From Myxococcus qinghaiensis (GTDB lineage: Bacteria; Myxococcota; Myxococcia; Myxococcales; Myxococcaceae), in NCBI RefSeq assembly GCF_024198215.1, contig NZ_JAKCFA010000008.1:372001-436000 (forward strand): a stretch of DNA of 64,000 bases. Direction: 5' to 3'. Position 1 is the stretch's first letter. Every line of letters begins with the position of its first letter. Under the pieces are notes generated by a model that saw only the letters and a list, made by a program, of their open reading frames with translations, was not told the DNA's origin and did not search any database. Below are positions 16,585 through 25,628 of this stretch, one piece after another. A program made the position numbers and the translations under genes.

Positions 16585-17418
16585 TCACGGACTGGATGCG
16601 GCAATCGCCGGAGGCAAAGCCCCACCCGCCTCCCGCGCCGCGTCGTCCCTGCGGAAGTGAAGGATGATGGCGAGCCCCACGAGCGCGGTCACCGTCACCA
16701 CACCCTCCGCGGCCAGGTTTCCCCACGCCTGCCCCACCACCACCGCCACGAGGTTGGCGAGGGCATGGAATCCCACCGCCAGCCAGTACCAGCGGATGCT
16801 TCCGAGCACGTAGCGCTGCAGCACCAGCACCGAGAAGGCGACGTGCATCACCATCGCCCCCACCCGCTCGTATGCGACCAGCAGCGGCTCCCACCAGCGC
16901 AGCGCCGCGAAGGTCGTCTTCGCCTTCACCACCTCCGCCACCTGCTCCGGCGTGAGCGGCAGCGTCGATGGGTCCAGGTTCGCCAGCGCCACCATGTTGA
17001 CGAGCCCCAGCGCCGCCATGCCGCCCACCAGCAGCACGGACTCCAGCCCGCCGTGCCCCACGCCAAACCCCACCGCGTCGCGCCAGCGCCGCCAGGCCTT
17101 CAACGGACGCCCGAACACCCACAGCCGCGCCGTCTCCTCGAAGAGCCCCGCGGAGAGACACAGCACCACCAGCATGACGTTGCGAAGAAGCTCGGAGCTC
17201 TTGAGCTCGTCCCGCAGCGCGTACTGGAGCGCCTGCGTCAGGGGCAACCGGGTGAGGAGCTGGGACACCGCGAACGCCAGCGCGCCCCACCCCACCACCT
17301 TCCAGGGCACCCCCAGGCGACGCCGGGCCCACAGCACCACGGCCACCGGCATCAGCACCACGAACGCGATGGTGACCAGACTCGTGGCCACCACCCCTGT
17401 ATCCACTCCCTTGAACAT
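16585..17418 (-). CDS. YhfC-family glutamic intramembrane protease
   Basis: This 277-aa membrane protein has about eight hydrophobic segments. The motif LSAGLFEETARLWVFGRPL carries the Glu-Glu-x3-Arg-like site and GFGVGHGGLESVLL carries the conserved GHGG-E block, and a third His occurs in AVGFHALANL. These match the YhfC branch of the CPBP/PrsW-like glutamate proteases (PF10086-like). The ATG at 17418 follows GGGAGG. It lies downstream of the M20 peptidase gene in the same direction, separated by a weak terminator. Target protein unknown. Confidence 0.85.
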   Translation of the reverse strand: MFKGVDTGVVATSLVTIAFVVLMPVAVVLWARRRLGVPWKVVGWGALAFAVSQLLTRLPLTQALQYALRDELKSSELLRNVMLVVLCLSAGLFEETARLWVFGRPLKAWRRWRDAVGFGVGHGGLESVLLVGGMAALGLVNMVALANLDPSTLPLTPEQVAEVVKAKTTFAALRWWEPLLVAYERVGAMVMHVAFSVLVLQRYVLGSIRWYWLAVGFHALANLVAVVVGQAWGNLAAEGVVTVTALVGLAIILHFRRDDAAREAGGALPPAIAASSP

Positions 17419-17476
17419 CGCGCGCCTCCCCTCCCAGAGCTTTCGCCTTCAGAGGTAAGCACAGCCCCAGCGTCCC

Positions 17477-17501
17477 AAAAAAACCACCGGGTCGAATCCG
17501 G
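17477..17501 (-). terminator. Weak terminator after the M20 peptidase gene
   Basis: On the reverse strand a short stem CCGG-ATTCGAC-CCGG is followed by TGG and seven T residues (17483-17477). The stem is only four pairs, but the T-run position just past the M20 peptidase stop fits an intrinsic terminator. Confidence 0.4.
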
Positions 17502-17512
17502 GGACTCGCGAC

Positions 17513-18904
17513 TCAGCGCGCCGTGAGCGCGCTCGCCAGCTCCTCGTAGAGATGGATGGCGCTGCGGATGGACTTCTCCCAGTCCCCCACGTGCAGGCTC
17601 TCGTTCTCCGAGTGGGCATAGGTGTACGGGTCCTCCACGCCGATGAGCAGCGCGGGCACGCCGCCCAGCTCCTTCGCGAAGGGCTCCACGAAGGGAATCG
17701 ACGCGCCACAGCCGATGGCCACCGCCTTCGTCCCATACCCCTTCTCCAGCGCGCGGAAGGCCGCCTGGAACGCCGGATGCGACGGGTCCGTGTACCACCA
17801 GCCCGACGCGCCCTCCGTGTGGAAGCTCACCTCCAGCCCCCACGGGCACACCTTGCTCAAGTGCTCCCTCAACCGCCGCTCCACGTCCTGCGCCTCCAGG
17901 TCCGGGACGATGCGGATGCCCACGCGCGCCCACGCCGCGTCGCAGATGATGTTGCGCGCGTCCTTGCGCGTGCTCGCCTGGATGGCGTTGATGGCGATGC
18001 TGGGCTGCCGCCAGTTCATCTCCCACGGGTGACGTCCCCCCAGCACCTGCACGCCCGGCAACAGCCCCACCTGCTCTCGGAAGTACGCCTCGTTCCCCGG
18101 CAAGGACTGGATGCTCTCGCGCTCGCCCGGCGTGAGCGGCTTCACCCGCTCCTGGAGCCCTTCAATCGCGATGGAGCCGTCCGCGTTCGTCAGCGTGGCC
18201 AGCATCCGGCACAGCCCCATCACCGGGTCCGGCACCGGCCCGCCCCACATGCCGGAGTGCACCGCCTGCTTCAGCGCGCGCACCTCCACGTCCACCGTGA
18301 CGAGCCCCCGCAGCGCGGTGGTGATGGACGGCAGCCCCGTGTCGAAGTTCGCCGTGTCCGTCAGGACGATGGCGTCCGCCTTCAACAGCGCCGAGTGCTT
18401 CTGCAGGAACGCGGACAGGTGCCCGCTGCCAATCTCCTCCTCGCCCTCGATGATGACCTTCACGTTGAGCGGCAACCGGCCCGTGCCCTTCAGCCACGCG
18501 TCCACCGCCGACGTGTGGACGACGATGCCCGCCTTGTCGTCCGCGGTGCCGCGTCCGTACAGCCGGCCGTCGCGCATCTGCGGCTCGAACGGCGGGCTCT
18601 TCCACAGCGACTCGTCGCCCGCGGGCTGAACGTCGTGATGCGCGTACAACAGCAACGTCGGCGCGCCCGGCGACTTCAGGACCTCGCCGTAGACATAGGG
18701 GTGCGCGTCATCGATTTCGAGTAGCTGGATGTTTTCAAACCCACGGTCTTTCAAGAGTCGAGAAGTCGCCTCCGCGCTCTGACGCACCCGGGCGGCGTCA
18801 AAGCCGGGAAACGAGACGCTGGGTATGCGCACGAGGGCCATGAGGTCCTCGAGGTAGGCGTTCTTCTGGGACTCGAAGTGAGAGAGAGCCTGGGCGATGG
18901 GCAT
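17513..18904 (-). CDS. M20-family metallopeptidase (dipeptidase)
   Basis: This 463-aa di-zinc peptidase has [13 protein letters not shown] (His89/Asp91), [10 protein letters not shown] (metal-bridging Asp), the catalytic/metal Glu pair in [10 protein letters not shown], and the C-terminal metal His in YTYAHSENE. Insertion of the lid/dimerisation domain around residues 200-350 ([13 protein letters not shown]) matches the CNDP/ArgE-DapE-like dipeptidase group. The ATG at 18904 is preferred over a GTG six bases upstream because AAGGGG is correctly spaced from it. No signal peptide is visible, so it is probably cytosolic, hydrolysing small peptides for use as carbon and nitrogen. Confidence 0.93.
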   Translation of the reverse strand: MPIAQALSHFESQKNAYLEDLMALVRIPSVSFPGFDAARVRQSAEATSRLLKDRGFENIQLLEIDDAHPYVYGEVLKSPGAPTLLLYAHHDVQPAGDESLWKSPPFEPQMRDGRLYGRGTADDKAGIVVHTSAVDAWLKGTGRLPLNVKVIIEGEEEIGSGHLSAFLQKHSALLKADAIVLTDTANFDTGLPSITTALRGLVTVDVEVRALKQAVHSGMWGGPVPDPVMGLCRMLATLTNADGSIAIEGLQERVKPLTPGERESIQSLPGNEAYFREQVGLLPGVQVLGGRHPWEMNWRQPSIAINAIQASTRKDARNIICDAAWARVGIRIVPDLEAQDVERRLREHLSKVCPWGLEVSFHTEGASGWWYTDPSHPAFQAAFRALEKGYGTKAVAIGCGASIPFVEPFAKELGGVPALLIGVEDPYTYAHSENESLHVGDWEKSIRSAIHLYEELASALTAR

Positions 18905-18986
18905 GCTCACCCCTTAACCTAAAAAGGCAGGCAGGCGCTCCAGGTCCTCGCGCGGATGTTGCGCGGTCCAAGTATCATGCGGTGCC

Positions 18987-19361
18987 ATGTCCGACACCCC
19001 GACACTGCTGCTCGTCGACGACGACAGCTTCGTGCGCCGCATCCTCAAGGACGTCATCGCCGACACGGGCATCGAGCTGCGGTTGCTCGAGGCCGCGGAC
19101 GGAGAGGAAGGTCTCGCGGTGGCAGCGCGCGAGCAGCCCGCGGTGATGTTCCTGGACCTGTTCATGCCGAAGAAGAGCGGGCTGGAGGTGCTGGGAGCCA
19201 TCAAGCAGGTGTCGCCCGGCACGCGCGTGCTCGTCATCAGCAGCATGGATGCCGAGCCCGTCGTGGAGCAGGCCATGGCCGCGGGCGCGGTGGGCTTCGT
19301 GGGAAAGCCCTTCCATCCGCTGGAAATCGCCTCGGCCGTGCGCCAGGCGCTCGCTCACTGA
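18987..19361 (+). CDS. Single-domain response regulator (CheY-like)
   Basis: This 124-aa receiver domain has the acidic pair in LLLVDDDSFVRRIL, phospho-acceptor Asp57 in VMFLDLFMPKKSG, a Ser85/Ser86 switch position in VLVISSMDA, and Lys107 in FVGKPFHP. All signalling residues are intact. There is no output domain. It is followed after 16 bases by the GYF-like/PilZ protein gene, so the two probably form an operon. It faces away from the M20 peptidase gene. The cognate kinase is not adjacent; the histidine kinase at 20782 is a possible partner by proximity only. Confidence 0.93.
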   Translation: MSDTPTLLLVDDDSFVRRILKDVIADTGIELRLLEAADGEEGLAVAAREQPAVMFLDLFMPKKSGLEVLGAIKQVSPGTRVLVISSMDAEPVVEQAMAAGAVGFVGKPFHPLEIASAVRQALAH

Positions 19362-19377
19362 CTTCAGAGGTGTCTGC

Positions 19378-20547
19378 GTGTCGTCTCCTGCTGTCGGTTA
19401 CTGGGTAGCGGACAACCTGGGCCGCGTACTCGGCCCGCTCGCCCTCCAGGCCCTTCGCGAGCTCATCTCCTCCGGGCGGCTCAAGGCCGCCGTGCGCGCT
19501 TCTCGGGACGGCACCCAGTGGGTGGCCGTCCAGGAGCTGCCGGAGCTGCGCGACCTCTTCGTTCCCCCGCGTCCCGCGCCCGGCGTGGAGCAACAGCAGG
19601 CCGAGCGCCTGCGCACCCAGCTCCGGGGCCTGCAGAACCTGCCGCCTCACGAGGTCTTCGGCGCCAAGCCGACCGCGAGCCTGGATGAGGTGCGGCTGGC
19701 CTTCTTCCGCATGGCCAAGCGCTTCTCGCCCGAGCACCTGTCGCCGGAGACGCACCCGGAGCTGCGCACGGTGTCGGCGGAGATTTTCGACTTCCTGTCG
19801 CGCTGCATGCGCGAGGTGGAGGTGCTCTTCTCGCAGGGTGCCTACCAGCAGGCCCGGCCGCTGCCTCCCCGGCTGGACATGGACGGGCCGCTGCCGCCCC
19901 CGCCTCCGCCGTCCGTGGCCTCGGTGGTGCCGCCCGTGGCCGCGCGGGTTCCCGCCGTCGCGCCCGTGCAGCAGCCCGTGGCCGCCGTCGCGCCCGCGCC
20001 GCAGCCCATGGTCGTCGCGCCTCCGCCGCAGCCCGCGATGCCGGCCCGACCGCCACCGCCGGTGATGCACGCGACGACCGCGCCCGCCGCGCCGCGCCCG
20101 CCGCCCGTGCAGCGCACGCACACGCTGCCCCCGCCCGCGCCTCCGCCGCCCGCGCCTCCGGTGCGCAAGGCCGTGGCCGCGCCCACCTATTCCAGCGCGG
20201 AGTTCGTGGGACTGGAGCGCCGCGCGGATGATCGCATCCACGCGGACGTGAAGGTGTCGATGCAGAACACCGGCATCTTCACGGACCACCGCATCATCAA
20301 CCTCTCCTCCGGCGGCCTCTTCATCGCCACGGACAAGCCGCTGCGACTGGGCACCCTGGTGGAGCTGACGCTGCGGTTCGATGACCCCTCGCGCGTGATG
20401 ACGCTGCGAAGCTCCGTCATCTGGGAGAACTCGCTGGAGGACGGCAAGAATCCGCGAGGCTATGGGTTGCGGCTCAGCAGTCTCCGCAAGGAGGAGCGGG
20501 ACTTCATCCAGCAGTTCGTGAGCCGCAAGCCCCCGAAGAAGCCCTGA
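19378..20547 (+). CDS. GYF-like / J-like / PilZ-domain protein
   Basis: This 389-aa protein starts at GTG 19378 (AGAGG at 19366-19370). Residues 5-60 look like a GYF_2 domain (YWVADNLGRVLGPLALQALR, SRDGTQWV). Residues 85-150 resemble a J domain (LPPHEVFGAKPTASLDEVRL, FFRMAKRFSPEHL), but the HPD motif is replaced by SPE, so Hsp70 stimulation is unlikely. A Pro/Ala-rich linker covers about residues 165-275. The C-terminus is a PilZ domain of the Myxococcus paralogous type (RRADDRIHADVKVSMQN, INLSSGGLFIAT), which may bind cyclic-di-GMP; the RxxxR motif appears as RRADDR. It is in an operon with the CheY-like gene. Predicted to be a cytosolic signalling or adaptor protein. Confidence 0.82.
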   Translation: MSSPAVGYWVADNLGRVLGPLALQALRELISSGRLKAAVRASRDGTQWVAVQELPELRDLFVPPRPAPGVEQQQAERLRTQLRGLQNLPPHEVFGAKPTASLDEVRLAFFRMAKRFSPEHLSPETHPELRTVSAEIFDFLSRCMREVEVLFSQGAYQQARPLPPRLDMDGPLPPPPPPSVASVVPPVAARVPAVAPVQQPVAAVAPAPQPMVVAPPPQPAMPARPPPPVMHATTAPAAPRPPPVQRTHTLPPPAPPPPAPPVRKAVAAPTYSSAEFVGLERRADDRIHADVKVSMQNTGIFTDHRIINLSSGGLFIATDKPLRLGTLVELTLRFDDPSRVMTLRSSVIWENSLEDGKNPRGYGLRLSSLRKEERDFIQQFVSRKPPKKP

Positions 20548-20574
20548 GCGGGAGCGTCCGCTCGGGGCGGCTTG

Positions 20575-20685
20575 CTACATCAGCTGGCCGAAGAACACGG
20601 CCCCGGTCATCACGAACGCCGCCATCACCGCCATCACCGCCTTGAGCTCCAGGTCATCGCGGCCCATCACATTCATGAAGTTCAT
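20575..20685 (-). CDS. 36-aa single-span membrane protein
   Basis: A short reading frame starts MNFMNVMGRDDLELKAVMAV at 20685 and continues MAAFVMTGAVFFGQLM to a TAG. GAAGGA lies eight bases before the ATG, an ideal spacing. The first 15 residues are charged and the last 20 form one hydrophobic helix, giving a small tail-anchored-type membrane protein. Codons end mostly in G or C. It sits alone on the reverse strand in the 234-bp gap between the PilZ gene and the histidine kinase. It would be missed by ordinary length cut-offs. Function unknown. Confidence 0.6.
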   Translation of the reverse strand: MNFMNVMGRDDLELKAVMAVMAAFVMTGAVFFGQLM

Positions 20686-20781
20686 GGTGTCCATCCTTCG
20701 CTGTGTCCCCTCGCCCTTTCCTACGGGACACCGCGAAATCGATTGCATCCCCCTCCCGGCGCCCTCTCGCCGTCAGCCAGG

Positions 20782-22422
20782 ATGACTTCCGTGCCCGCCG
20801 ACGCCTCCGCCGCTCCGCCTGCCTACTGGTTGCTCGAAGGGCTGCCCACTCCCGCGTCGGTCGTCCGGGGAGATGAGGTGGTGACCGCCAACGCGGCCAT
20901 GGTGGCCTTGATGGGGATTCCGCTCGACGAGCTGAAGGCCACGCCCGTCTCGGCGCTCATCGCCCGCGTCGTGCCCGTCGAGACAGGCTGGGTGGAGGCG
21001 CTGCACGAGGCAGTCACCCGAGACGGAAACCGTCCGGAGCGTCCGCTGTGGATGCACATCCGGGGCGCGGACGGGCGGGAGCACACGGTGACGGTGACGT
21101 ATTCGCCGGGCGCCGTGCCGGACGAGACGGTGGTGCTGATGCACGACGCGGCGGGGGTGGACACCACGCGCCGGCTCACCGAGGCGCTGGCCGCCGCCGC
21201 CACGGACATGCTGCGCGCGCGCGATGAGCACGAGGTCCTGGAGACAGCCATCGAGGCCGTCCACCGCCAGGGCTTCTACTCCGCCATCCTCCTCGTCGAG
21301 GGGAACACGTTCCGGCACGGGCCCATGCGGCAGCAGCCCGCCATCGTCGCGCTGGCCGAGCGCACGTACGGCATGCCTCTCTCCGAAGTCCGCCTTCCCC
21401 TGAGCACGCTGCCGCATCTGGCGGAGGTGCTCGAGCGGCGCAAGGCGGCCTTCCACCAGGACGCGCTCGGCGCGGCCCACCGCGTCCACACGAGCGAGGT
21501 CTTCGAGGACATCCAGCGCGCCTATCCCCCCGGCATCCGCGCCCTGGACGCGCCCATCTTCGTGGAGGGAAGGCCCTTCGGCATCCTCACCGCGCAGGGG
21601 CTGGACCTCACGCCCGCCTCCGCGGGCACGCTGGAGCTGTTCGCGCAGCTGCTCGGGGCCGCGCTGGAGAACGTGCGTCACCACCACATGGCGGCGGAGC
21701 GACTGGGCGAGGTGACGCGGCTCCAGGAGGAGCTGGTGGCGCAGGAGCGGCTGACGGTGCTCGGCGAGGCCGCGGGCGTGGTGGCGCACGAGGTGCGCAA
21801 CCCGCTCGGCGCCATCCTCAACGCGGTGGCGGTGCTGCGTCGCGAGGCGCACCTGGGCCCCACGGGCCAGGCCGCGGTGGGCATGCTGGAGGAAGAGGCC
21901 ATCCGGCTGGAGGACATCGTCCGGGACTTGCTGGACGTGGTGCGCCCGCTGGAGCCGCGCCCGCGCCCCGTGCACCTGGGTGAGCTGGTGCGCCGCGCGC
22001 TCGGCCAGCTCCATGGTCCTCCGGACGCACCCACGCTGCGCTTCACCGTGGACGAGGCGCCCAACACCCCCGAAATCATGGGCGATGAGACGCTGCTCCA
22101 GCTCGCGGCGACGCACCTGGTGCGCAACGCGGTGCAGGCCTCACCGCCAGGTGGGCGCGTGCGGCTGAACGTGGAGCCCGTGGCGGAGGGCGTGCGGCTG
22201 GTGGTGGAGGACGAGGGCCCGGGCATCCCCGACGTGGACCCGCGCCGCATCTTCGAGCCCTTCTTCCTCACGCGCGCCAACGGGCGAGGCCTGGGGCTCG
22301 CCATCGTCAAGCGCGTGGTGCTCGCGCACGGCGGGCAGGTGCGCGCGAGCGGCCTGCCGAAGCGGGGCGCTCGCTTCGAGGTGGTGCTCCCGCTGGAGCC
22401 TACCCGTACGTTTCCCGCCTGA
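20782..22422 (+). CDS. PAS-GAF sensor histidine kinase
   Basis: This 546-aa protein has an N-terminal PAS-like domain (about residues 14-125, LLEGLPTPASVVRGDEVVTA), a GAF-like domain (about 135-300), a HisKA box VAHEVRNPLGAILN with His336, and a HATPase domain with the N-box THLVRNAVQASPP, G1 VEDEGPGIP and G2 ANGRGLGLAIVK. No membrane span is present, so it senses a cytosolic signal. The PAS/GAF ligand is unknown. There is no response regulator immediately downstream. Its 3' end overlaps that of the convergent flavin reductase gene by 23 bp. Confidence 0.92.
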   Translation: MTSVPADASAAPPAYWLLEGLPTPASVVRGDEVVTANAAMVALMGIPLDELKATPVSALIARVVPVETGWVEALHEAVTRDGNRPERPLWMHIRGADGREHTVTVTYSPGAVPDETVVLMHDAAGVDTTRRLTEALAAAATDMLRARDEHEVLETAIEAVHRQGFYSAILLVEGNTFRHGPMRQQPAIVALAERTYGMPLSEVRLPLSTLPHLAEVLERRKAAFHQDALGAAHRVHTSEVFEDIQRAYPPGIRALDAPIFVEGRPFGILTAQGLDLTPASAGTLELFAQLLGAALENVRHHHMAAERLGEVTRLQEELVAQERLTVLGEAAGVVAHEVRNPLGAILNAVAVLRREAHLGPTGQAAVGMLEEEAIRLEDIVRDLLDVVRPLEPRPRPVHLGELVRRALGQLHGPPDAPTLRFTVDEAPNTPEIMGDETLLQLAATHLVRNAVQASPPGGRVRLNVEPVAEGVRLVVEDEGPGIPDVDPRRIFEPFFLTRANGRGLGLAIVKRVVLAHGGQVRASGLPKRGARFEVVLPLEPTRTFPA

Positions 22423-23290
22423 TGCGCTTGTCGTCGATGCCGAGCGCGTGCAGGTGGCCGAGCACCGTCTCCATGAAGCGCGGCGTGGCAGGGGTGCGCG
22501 TCTCCAGCGCCTTGCGGCGGTCCCACGGCGTAATCGCCGGGCCGCACGCGTAGACGAGGCACGTGGCCCGGTCCGGGATGAGCTCCTCCAGCAGTGACTG
22601 GTGGACGCGGCCCTTGCGGACGCTGGCGCCGAAGCGTGACTCGTCCAGCTCGCGGGTGAGCGTGTGCACCAGCCTGACGCGGTCCGGATGCTGGCGCTCC
22701 AGCGCCTCCAGCTCGTCCCGGTAGAGCACGTCGCTCCATGTCTTGTTGGACATGAGCAGGGTGTGGCGCACCTTGAGGTTCCGGTGGAGCGCGTCCTTGA
22801 GGATGCCGAAGTTGGGCACCGCGCCGGAGCCGGCCACCAGGTGGACGACGTGGTCCGTGCGCTGGTCCACGTCGTCGGGCAGCACGTAGGGCCCCATGAA
22901 GCCCAGCACCTTGAGGCGCGCGCCGGTGAGCCGGCCGTGGACGAGGAACGGGGACAACAGCGGCGGGTAGCGGGTGAGGCCGGGGATGAACTCCTCGTCC
23001 TTCACGGTGATGGCCACGTGGGGCTCATGGGGCGCGGAGGCCAGCGAGTACGAGCGCTGGGGCTCCTTTCGCCCTTTTTGTTCCTGCAGGTAGGCGGACA
23101 GGCGCCCGAGCGCGTGGAACTGGTGCGGGTCGATGTTGATGAACTGGCCGGCCTTGTAGTCCGGCCGGGTCTCCCCGAAGTCGAGGAAGAGCGTCGCCGT
23201 ATCGTGCGTGTCCATCCGCACGTGGGCGACGGTGACTTCGTACTCCACGGGCTTCCTGCTGCGCGAGAGGGTGGCTTCGGCGGCGCTCAT
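22400..23290 (-). CDS. Ferredoxin-NADP reductase-like FAD oxidoreductase
   Basis: This 296-aa protein has an FAD-binding barrel with the RSYSLAS motif (R-x-Y-S/T), a phosphate-binding GFMGPYVLP segment and an NAD(P)-binding half with HLVAGSGAVPNFGILKDAL and the terminal CGPAITPWDRR. No [2Fe-2S] domain is visible, so it needs a separate ferredoxin or flavodoxin partner. An insertion around LSAYLQEQKGRKEPQ lengthens the FAD domain. The ATG at 23290 follows GGGAGGAAG. Electron-transfer partner and pathway cannot be told from context. It is convergent with the histidine kinase gene. Confidence 0.82.
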   Translation of the reverse strand: MSAAEATLSRSRKPVEYEVTVAHVRMDTHDTATLFLDFGETRPDYKAGQFINIDPHQFHALGRLSAYLQEQKGRKEPQRSYSLASAPHEPHVAITVKDEEFIPGLTRYPPLLSPFLVHGRLTGARLKVLGFMGPYVLPDDVDQRTDHVVHLVAGSGAVPNFGILKDALHRNLKVRHTLLMSNKTWSDVLYRDELEALERQHPDRVRLVHTLTRELDESRFGASVRKGRVHQSLLEELIPDRATCLVYACGPAITPWDRRKALETRTPATPRFMETVLGHLHALGIDDKRIRRETYG

Positions 23291-23591
23291 GGCTTCCTCC
23301 CTTAGCGCAAACCCGGGGTGCTCGCCGATGGGTTCTCACAGGCCCGGGGGTCATCGGTTCGTGACGCGCCGGGCGCGGCCCCGCCCCGGAGTCGGTCCGG
23401 AGCGTTGGCTGCACGACGGGACGGCTTGCGGGCAGGTGTGGGGCTTTGCGTCAGCACTGACCTGGAGTCGTCGCGGGACTACATCTTCTGGTGGCCAGTG
23501 GTGGCGCTGAAGCCCTGGCGGTGTTGGTCGGACGCCAGGGCTCCGGCCGGTCCATGCTCTCGGGCGTCCCCGAGGTGGAGGCGACCGACGC
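23291..23591. other. 301-bp divergent intergenic region
   Basis: This gap lies between the divergent flavin reductase and acyltransferase genes and must hold both promoters. I find no convincing gene, operator palindrome or terminator in it. Confidence 0.5.
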
Positions 23592-24344
23592 GTGCTCCGC
23601 ATTCTCTTTTCCCTGATGGCCCGACTGCCGGAGAACATCCGGCGCCACGTGGTGCGCACCTTGATGGACGGCGTGTGGGATGCGCTGGCGGACGAAGTCG
23701 TGGAGGGACGGAGCAACCTCCCCGATGTGCCCTGCCTGTACATCTGCAACCACCTGTCCAACGCGGACGGCTTCACGCTGTTCCGCGCGTTCCGTCCCCG
23801 GAAGCTGTACTTCCTGGCGGGCGTGAAGCTCCAGAGCACGGTGATGACGCGACTGGCCTCGGAGGTGATGGACACCATCGCCATCAAGCCCAACTCGCCG
23901 GACATCGAGGCGGTGCGCCGGGCGGTGGAGACGCTCAAGGGCGGCGACTCGGTGCTCATCTTCCCCGAGGGCGCGCGCAGCCGGAATGGCGCGCTGCAAC
24001 AGGCGAAGAAGGGCGTGTCGCTCATCGCCAAGCGCGCGGGCGCGCCGGTGGTGCCGATTGCGTTGATGGGGACGGAGAAGCTCATGCCCATCAACGACTC
24101 GGACATGGGCGGCGAGCGGCTGTACCACGCCCACGTCCGCGTGCGGGTGGGCCCCGCGTTCCGCATGGAGGACCTGGAGCCCGAAGTCGTCGGCGCGGAG
24201 GACCCCAGGCAGGCGCTGGTGGACGCGATGATGCGCCGGGTGGCCAGGCTCCTGCCTCCCGAGTATCGGGGCTTCTACGCGGATGACGCGCCCCGGGTGC
24301 ACAGGCCGCTGGAGTCCGAGGCCCCCGCCGCGTCCCCCCCGTGA
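23592..24344 (+). CDS. 1-acyl-glycerol-3-phosphate acyltransferase family (PlsC-like)
   Basis: This 250-aa acyltransferase has the catalytic HX4D motif in ICNHLSNADGF (His54, Asp59), the glycerophosphate-binding FPEGARSRNG (124-133) and a third block VVPIALMGTEKLMP. The first block reads NHLSNAD where NHxSxxD is normal, so catalysis should be intact. It would acylate lysophosphatidic acid or a related lipid at the inner face of the membrane. The GTG start at 23592 has GGAGG 12 bases upstream; an ATG at 23616 is a possible alternative. It precedes the RNA methyltransferase gene by 54 bp in the same direction. Confidence 0.87.
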   Translation: MLRILFSLMARLPENIRRHVVRTLMDGVWDALADEVVEGRSNLPDVPCLYICNHLSNADGFTLFRAFRPRKLYFLAGVKLQSTVMTRLASEVMDTIAIKPNSPDIEAVRRAVETLKGGDSVLIFPEGARSRNGALQQAKKGVSLIAKRAGAPVVPIALMGTEKLMPINDSDMGGERLYHAHVRVRVGPAFRMEDLEPEVVGAEDPRQALVDAMMRRVARLLPPEYRGFYADDAPRVHRPLESEAPAASPP

Positions 24345-24398
24345 TTCCGCAATGAGGCGTTGCGGTCGCCACGGGAGCACGGACAATGGGGGTCTCCC

Positions 24399-25523
24399 GT
24401 GACGACCGCCCGCGCCCCTGAACAACTCTACGTGTCCACCCTTCCCGGACTGGAGACCGCCTTGGAGGCGGAGTGCTCCGCGCTGGGATGGAAGCCCTTC
24501 CTCGTCGAAGGCGGTGTGGAGGTCGAAGGGCCCCCCGGGCTGCACCAGGAGGCCAACCTGCGCTTGCGCACGGCGAGCCGGGTGCTGCTGCGGCTGGGCA
24601 CCTTCCATGCGAGTGACGAGGGCGCGCTGATACGCGGCCTGCGCGGGCTGGACCTGTCGCGCACGTGGGACCGGAGTGCGCCGCCCCGGCTCTCGGTGAC
24701 GCTGCACCGCGCGGGAGTCCCGAGCCAGGGCGTCGTGTTCTCGGCGGCGGCGAAGGCGTGGGGACTGGCCGACGTGGGCCGGGCGGGGCCGCTCGACGAG
24801 GAAGGCGGGCCGGGGCTCACGTTGCTGGTCCGCGTGGAGGGCAATGACTTCACCGTGAGCGCGGACACCAGCGGGGAGCCGCTGCATCGCCGGGGTTATC
24901 GACAAGAGGTGAGCCGCGCGCCCCTGCGGGAGACGCTCGCGGCGGGCCTCTTGATGCTGGCCGGGTATGACGGCACGCAGCCGCTGGTGGACCCGATGTG
25001 CGGCTCGGGGACCTTCCTGGTGGAGGGCGCGTGGATGTCGATGCGCCGTGCTCCGGGCCTGCTGCATGGCTTCGCGTTCGAGTCCTTTCCGGGCTTCGAC
25101 GCGAGCGCGTGGGCTGCTCGCAAGGCGCGCGCGGAAGCGGAGTCGCTGCCGGCACCGCGCGCGGCCGTGTATGGCTTTGACATCAACGCGGGTTCGCTGG
25201 GCACGGCGCGACGGAATGCACGGCGCGCGGGCATGACGCTCGCGTTGGAGCGCAAGGATTTGCGCACGTTGACGGCGCCCCCGGGTGGGCCCGGGTTGCT
25301 GGTGGCGAATCCGCCGTACGGCAAGCGGCTGGGCGAAGGGGAGGACCTGCCCGGCCTCTACCGCGCGCTCGGCAACACGGTTCGCAAGGGCTTCGCGGGC
25401 TGGCGCGCGGCGCTGCTGGTTCCGGACGACTCCGCGCTGGTGAAGGCGCTAGAGCTTCCGGGTGCGCGCAGCCTGCCCGTGCGTAACGGCGGGCTGCGTT
25501 GCAGGTTGCTGCTGACTTCGTAA
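24399..25523 (+). CDS. THUMP-type class I RNA methyltransferase (RlmL/TrmN-like)
   Basis: This 374-aa protein begins with a THUMP-like region (YVSTLPGLETALEAECSALG, then RTASRVLLRLGTF), followed by DTSGEPLHRRGYRQEVSRAP, the SAM motif VDPMCGSGTFLVEGAWM, and the catalytic tetrapeptide in LVANPPYGKRLGEG. This is the layout of N2-guanine methyltransferases such as the N-terminal half of RlmL and the Trm14/TrmN group, acting on rRNA or tRNA. It lacks the second methyltransferase domain (RlmK). GTG 24399 is chosen because the conserved protein starts near there; an upstream TTG is weaker. Confidence 0.86.
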   Translation: MTTARAPEQLYVSTLPGLETALEAECSALGWKPFLVEGGVEVEGPPGLHQEANLRLRTASRVLLRLGTFHASDEGALIRGLRGLDLSRTWDRSAPPRLSVTLHRAGVPSQGVVFSAAAKAWGLADVGRAGPLDEEGGPGLTLLVRVEGNDFTVSADTSGEPLHRRGYRQEVSRAPLRETLAAGLLMLAGYDGTQPLVDPMCGSGTFLVEGAWMSMRRAPGLLHGFAFESFPGFDASAWAARKARAEAESLPAPRAAVYGFDINAGSLGTARRNARRAGMTLALERKDLRTLTAPPGGPGLLVANPPYGKRLGEGEDLPGLYRALGNTVRKGFAGWRAALLVPDDSALVKALELPGARSLPVRNGGLRCRLLLTS

Positions 25524-25628
25524 GCCGTACTCGGTGAGGGCGCGGGAGGACCCGGATTCGCGGTTTGGCCCCGCGTATGCTCCAGTGGTCCTCCCTGTCA
25601 GGTCCACCCCGGCCTCCCCCACCCCACC

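Noticed and set aside
17485-17503. tRNA T-arm-like sequence CCGGGTCGAATCCGG
   Set aside because: No acceptor stem, D-arm or anticodon arm can be built upstream, and the sequence fits a short terminator stem followed by a T-run on the reverse strand.
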